Source: Lutibacter sp. (GTDB lineage: Bacteria > Bacteroidota > Bacteroidia > Flavobacteriales > Flavobacteriaceae). Taken from it: DNA of 8,681 nucleotides. Made by a program: the position numbers and the translations under genes. The DNA is taken from positions 1-8,681 of the forward strand of contig JAUVOS010000102.1 in the NCBI GenBank assembly GCA_030599055.1. Reading direction: 5' to 3'. The notes beneath the pieces were generated by a model. That model made no database searches, was not told the DNA's origin, and worked only from the letters and a program-made list of their open reading frames with translations. Positions 6,081 through 8,681 of this stretch are shown here, piece by piece. Positions within the stretch are counted from its first letter, which is position 1. Each line of letters opens with the position of its first letter.

Positions 6081-8270
6081 CTATAAATTCTCCAAAATAA
6101 AATCTGTCATTTTTTTATATAAATGTAAACGGGTGTTTTCACCTCGATAGATACTGTGTGTACGGTCAGGATATAAGGCACTTTCAAAAGGAACATCTGC
6201 TTTAATAAACGCATTTATCATACCCATGGAGTTTTGTACGTGTACATTATCATCACCTGTTCCGTGAACTAACAATAATTTCCCCTTTAATTTATCGGCA
6301 AAGAACAATGGCGAGTTATCGTCATAGCCTTTTGGATTTTCTTGAGGTGTTTGCATATAGCGTTCGGTATAAACAGAATCATAAAAACGCCATGAAGTTA
6401 CTGGTGCTACAGCTATTGCCATTTTAAATACATCCGCTCCTTTTAAAATTGCATTACAACTCGTAAAACCTCCATACGACCAGCCCCAAATTCCAATTCG
6501 ATCCGCATCAATATAAGTACGTTTTCCTAATTCTTTAGCCGTTTCTATTTGATCAATGGTTTCATATTTTCCCAATTCTTTGTAGGTAACTTTGGTAAAA
6601 GCTGTTCCTTTTCCACCTGTTCCACGACCATCAATACTAACGATGATGTATCCTTTAGAAGCCAGCATATAATACCAATAATCATCATAGCCATTCCATC
6701 TGTTTTGTACGGTTTGCACACCAGGCCCCGAATACTGATACATTAAAAGAGGATATTTTTTATTCGCATCAAAATCAGCTGGTTTAATCATCCACATATT
6801 AAAAGTTCCATCCTTGGTGGTAATTGTTGAAAATTCTTTTTTTCCGATATTATAATTCTTTAGTCTTTCAACTAATTCATTGTTGTTTTTTACTTCTTTT
6901 ATCTGCGTTCCATCTACAGTGTGTAAAGTGTAACTATTTGGGGCATTAGCATCTGAAAAATTATTGATATAATAATTCTTATTCTTGCTAAAAGAAGCAG
7001 AATTCACGCCATAATTTGCACTCAAACGTTTTTTATTCATTCCATCTAAACCTATTGCATAAACTGTTTTATTAATGCTTCCATCTTCCACAGATCTATA
7101 AAACAATCTTTTATTGTTCTCATCAACTCCATAGAAATTAGTAATATCCCAATCTCCTTTTGTTATTTGATTTTTTAAACTTCCATCTGCGTCGTAATGA
7201 TATAAATGATCAAAACCATCCTTTTCACTACGCCAAATAAAGCTGTTGTCCTTGAGGAAAGTCAGCGTATTCCTGACATTGACGTAGGTCTCTGAAGCAT
7301 CATCAAGTAGTAGATTCGCTCTTTGCGTTCGTTTATCAACTAAATGCAATTTTAGACTATTTTGCCTCCTATTTGTTGTCTGAACAGATAACAAATTCGC
7401 GTCTTTCGTCCATTTTAAACGAGGAATATACTCGTAATCTCCTAAATCTATTTTTGTAGCTGATTTCGCACCTAATCGATATAAATACAAACTTACTTCA
7501 GAGTTTTTCTCTCCTGCTTTTGGATACTTAAAAGTATGTGGATAGGGATAAAGATCTTCGCCATATCGCATCATCGTAAACTCAGGAACTTCTGATTCAT
7601 CAAAACGTAAAAAAGCAAGATATGTACCATCGGCATTCCATTGAAAAGCACGTACAAACCCATATTCCTCTTCATAAACCCAATCGGTTACTCCGTTGAT
7701 AATTTCATTTATTTTTCCATCAAAAGTTACTTGTGTTGTTTTATTATTTGTCAAATTTTTAATGAAAATATTATTTTTAAAGACATAAGCAATTTTTTTA
7801 CTGTCAGGTGAAAAGGTAGCTTCTTGAATTTTTGTATCCGCTACTTTTTGGAGTTTTTTAGTTTGTAAATCATAAACATAAAACAATGCATTTTCAGAAC
7901 GTCTATATATAGGTTCTGATTCGAAGCTCAATAACATCTTTGTTTCATCAGCATTAAATGAATAAGCTTCAAAAGATTCAATTGCATCTAAGTCTTTACT
8001 ATCGATAAGTGTCGCTACTTTTTCTAAAGTTTTATAGCTGTATTTTATAACTGCCGTACTTCGAGTTTTAGGATTATAATCGAGTAAAGTATAAAAATCT
8101 CCTTTCATAGAATGCAAAGAATTCATGCGTTCTGTTCGAAAAGTCCCATCTTTCCATATATCTTCTAATGTTATGTTTTTTAGTTCAGTAATCTCTTGTG
8201 CTAAGACCATTTTTTGAGAACTACAAGCAATCAATAAAAGGGAAATAAATAGTATTGAGAAATATCGCAT
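6081..8270 (-). CDS. dpp4: Dipeptidyl peptidase IV (S9B family) lipoprotein
   Basis: This serine exopeptidase removes N-terminal Xaa-Pro (and Xaa-Ala) dipeptides. The chosen start gives 729 residues, close to Bacteroidetes DPP IV. A lipobox LIAC places the lipidated cysteine at residue 16, so the enzyme is probably membrane-anchored in the envelope. The N-terminal beta-propeller carries the diagnostic double glutamate in DWVYEEEYG (E200, E201), which binds the substrate amino terminus. The C-terminal alpha/beta-hydrolase domain has nucleophile S598 (GWSYGG), D673 (GTGDDN), H705 (RTHS) and oxyanion Y513 (YSGPG). The substrate-pocket motif YDSVYTERYM is also present. The S-D and D-H spacings (75 and 32) fit the family. 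An alternative start eight codons upstream (8294) would put polar residues before the signal peptide and lies within a candidate promoter, so 8270 is preferred. Prolyl tripeptidyl peptidase is a less likely alternative. Confidence 0.93.
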   Translation of the reverse strand: MRYFSILFISLLLIACSSQKMVLAQEITELKNITLEDIWKDGTFRTERMNSLHSMKGDFYTLLDYNPKTRSTAVIKYSYKTLEKVATLIDSKDLDAIESFEAYSFNADETKMLLSFESEPIYRRSENALFYVYDLQTKKLQKVADTKIQEATFSPDSKKIAYVFKNNIFIKNLTNNKTTQVTFDGKINEIINGVTDWVYEEEYGFVRAFQWNADGTYLAFLRFDESEVPEFTMMRYGEDLYPYPHTFKYPKAGEKNSEVSLYLYRLGAKSATKIDLGDYEYIPRLKWTKDANLLSVQTTNRRQNSLKLHLVDKRTQRANLLLDDASETYVNVRNTLTFLKDNSFIWRSEKDGFDHLYHYDADGSLKNQITKGDWDITNFYGVDENNKRLFYRSVEDGSINKTVYAIGLDGMNKKRLSANYGVNSASFSKNKNYYINNFSDANAPNSYTLHTVDGTQIKEVKNNNELVERLKNYNIGKKEFSTITTKDGTFNMWMIKPADFDANKKYPLLMYQYSGPGVQTVQNRWNGYDDYWYYMLASKGYIIVSIDGRGTGGKGTAFTKVTYKELGKYETIDQIETAKELGKRTYIDADRIGIWGWSYGGFTSCNAILKGADVFKMAIAVAPVTSWRFYDSVYTERYMQTPQENPKGYDDNSPLFFADKLKGKLLLVHGTGDDNVHVQNSMGMINAFIKADVPFESALYPDRTHSIYRGENTRLHLYKKMTDFILENL

Positions 8271-8291
8271 TGTGTAAAAAATTAAGTTGCA

Positions 8292-8319
8292 CAATATTAC
8301 AAAATAATTCTACCACAAA
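8292..8319 (-). promoter_or_regulatory. Candidate promoter of the peptidase gene
   Basis: Read on the minus strand, TTTG (8316-8319) is followed after 16 bases by TAATATTG (8292-8299), which matches seven of eight positions of TAnnTTTG-type scoring. The spacing is slightly short. Transcription would start near 8285, downstream of the ATG at 8294, which supports the start at 8270. Confidence 0.3.
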
Positions 8320-8334
8320 AATTATTAAGTGGTA
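8311..8334. promoter_or_regulatory. Inverted repeat TACCAC-N12-GTGGTA between divergent genes
   Basis: TACCAC (8311-8316) and GTGGTA (8329-8334) are exact reverse complements 12 bases apart. The repeat overlaps the candidate -33 box of the peptidase promoter. It also sits where the -33 region of the divergent lipoprotein promoter would fall. This is the position expected of a shared operator, but no regulator family is recognised and arms this short can arise by chance. Confidence 0.3.
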
Positions 8335-8347
8335 AACCATAATTTCT

Positions 8348-8355
8348 TAATTTTG
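8348..8355 (+). promoter_or_regulatory. Candidate -7 promoter element of the divergent lipoprotein gene
   Basis: TAATTTTG matches the Bacteroidetes -7 consensus TAnnTTTG exactly and points toward the gene starting at 8425. The leader would be roughly 65 bases. No clear -33 TTTG is present at normal spacing. Confidence 0.4.
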
Positions 8356-8424
8356 CCTAAATTTTTAACTTAAAATACAATAACAACATTTTGTTTTTTA
8401 TAACGTTATTCTTACAAAGTTTTT

Positions 8425-8681
8425 ATGATGAAACAGATTATACTACTCCTATCCATTATAAGTATCATTGCTCTTAGCTCTTGTCGTAAAGATTTTAGCA
8501 CACAAGCTAGCACGGGACAACTAGAATTCTCAAAAGACACGGTATTTTTAGACACTATTTTTAACGATATTGGTTCGAGCACCTATGCTCTTAAGGTATA
8601 TAATCGTAGTAAAAATGCAATTACAATTCCAACAATACAATTAGCAGATGGTGTTGATTCTAGATATCGTTTAAATGTAGA
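8425..8681 (+). CDS. Partial lipoprotein of unknown function (5' part only)
   Basis: The frame opens with ATGATG and stays open for 85 codons to the window edge; either ATG could start. Residues 1-20 form a lipoprotein signal peptide: K3, a hydrophobic run IILLLSIISIIAL, and a lipobox LSSC with the modified cysteine at position 20. After it come RKDFSTQ and then a beta-rich segment with motifs such as GQLEFSKDTVFLDTIF, GSSTYALKVYN and IPTIQLADG. From memory, such N-termini belong to larger flavobacterial lipoproteins of unknown function in which an immunoglobulin-like strand region precedes a longer repeat domain; this needs the missing 3' part. The gene is divergent from the peptidase gene across a 154-bp spacer. 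No function is assigned. Confidence 0.85.
   Translation, partial: MMKQIILLLSIISIIALSSCRKDFSTQASTGQLEFSKDTVFLDTIFNDIGSSTYALKVYNRSKNAITIPTIQLADGVDSRYRLNV

Noticed and set aside
6549..6746. Plus-strand frame of 65 codons inside the peptidase gene
   Set aside because: It is antisense to the catalytic-domain coding region, with no independent support.
8271..8294. Eight extra N-terminal codons for the peptidase
   Set aside because: They would place a polar segment before a good lipoprotein signal and fall at or upstream of the likely transcription start.
8400..8409. 10-bp palindrome ATAACGTTAT as an operator
   Set aside because: It is short and A+T-rich, and can be expected by chance in such DNA.

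Overview
The window looks like chromosomal DNA from a low-GC member of the Bacteroidetes, most likely the family Flavobacteriaceae. The reasons are the strongly A+T-rich spacers, several matches to the Bacteroidetes -7 promoter element TAnnTTTG, two envelope lipoproteins with short lipoboxes, and a dipeptidyl peptidase IV that closely resembles the Bacteroidetes enzyme. I cannot name the genus.

Layout from left to right. Bases 1-100 are a perfect palindrome whose centre is a strong terminator. It starts exactly at base 1, so this may be a contig end. Five complete genes follow, all on the minus strand: an exported thioredoxin-fold protein (89-664), three proton-coupled oligopeptide (POT/PTR2 type) transporters in a row (886-2664, 2798-4285, 4368-5879), and a dipeptidyl peptidase IV lipoprotein (6081-8270). 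A lipoprotein gene of unknown function starts divergently at 8425 and runs off the right edge. No gene-free stretch exceeds 300 bases. The two longest spacers (665-885 and 5880-6080) each hold a small cluster of 7-bp repeats with a GC-rich insert. The 2665-2797 spacer holds a terminator and a REP-like inverted repeat. The 4286-4367 spacer holds a hairpin.

How the genes fit together. The peptidase should release N-terminal Xaa-Pro dipeptides outside the inner membrane. The POT carriers should import di- and tripeptides with protons. The core therefore reads as a peptide-scavenging locus. The three carriers are not equivalent: the first has a roughly 65-residue membrane insertion, the third is canonical, and the middle one lacks both the extra helix pair and the TM1-TM7 gate salt bridge. 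The thioredoxin-fold protein probably belongs to general envelope redox work. Hairpins and repeats between the genes suggest several transcription units rather than one tight operon.

I see no mobile element, CRISPR array, tRNA, rRNA or clear novel defence or biosynthetic system. The most unusual items are the palindrome, the heptad repeats and the divergent middle transporter.
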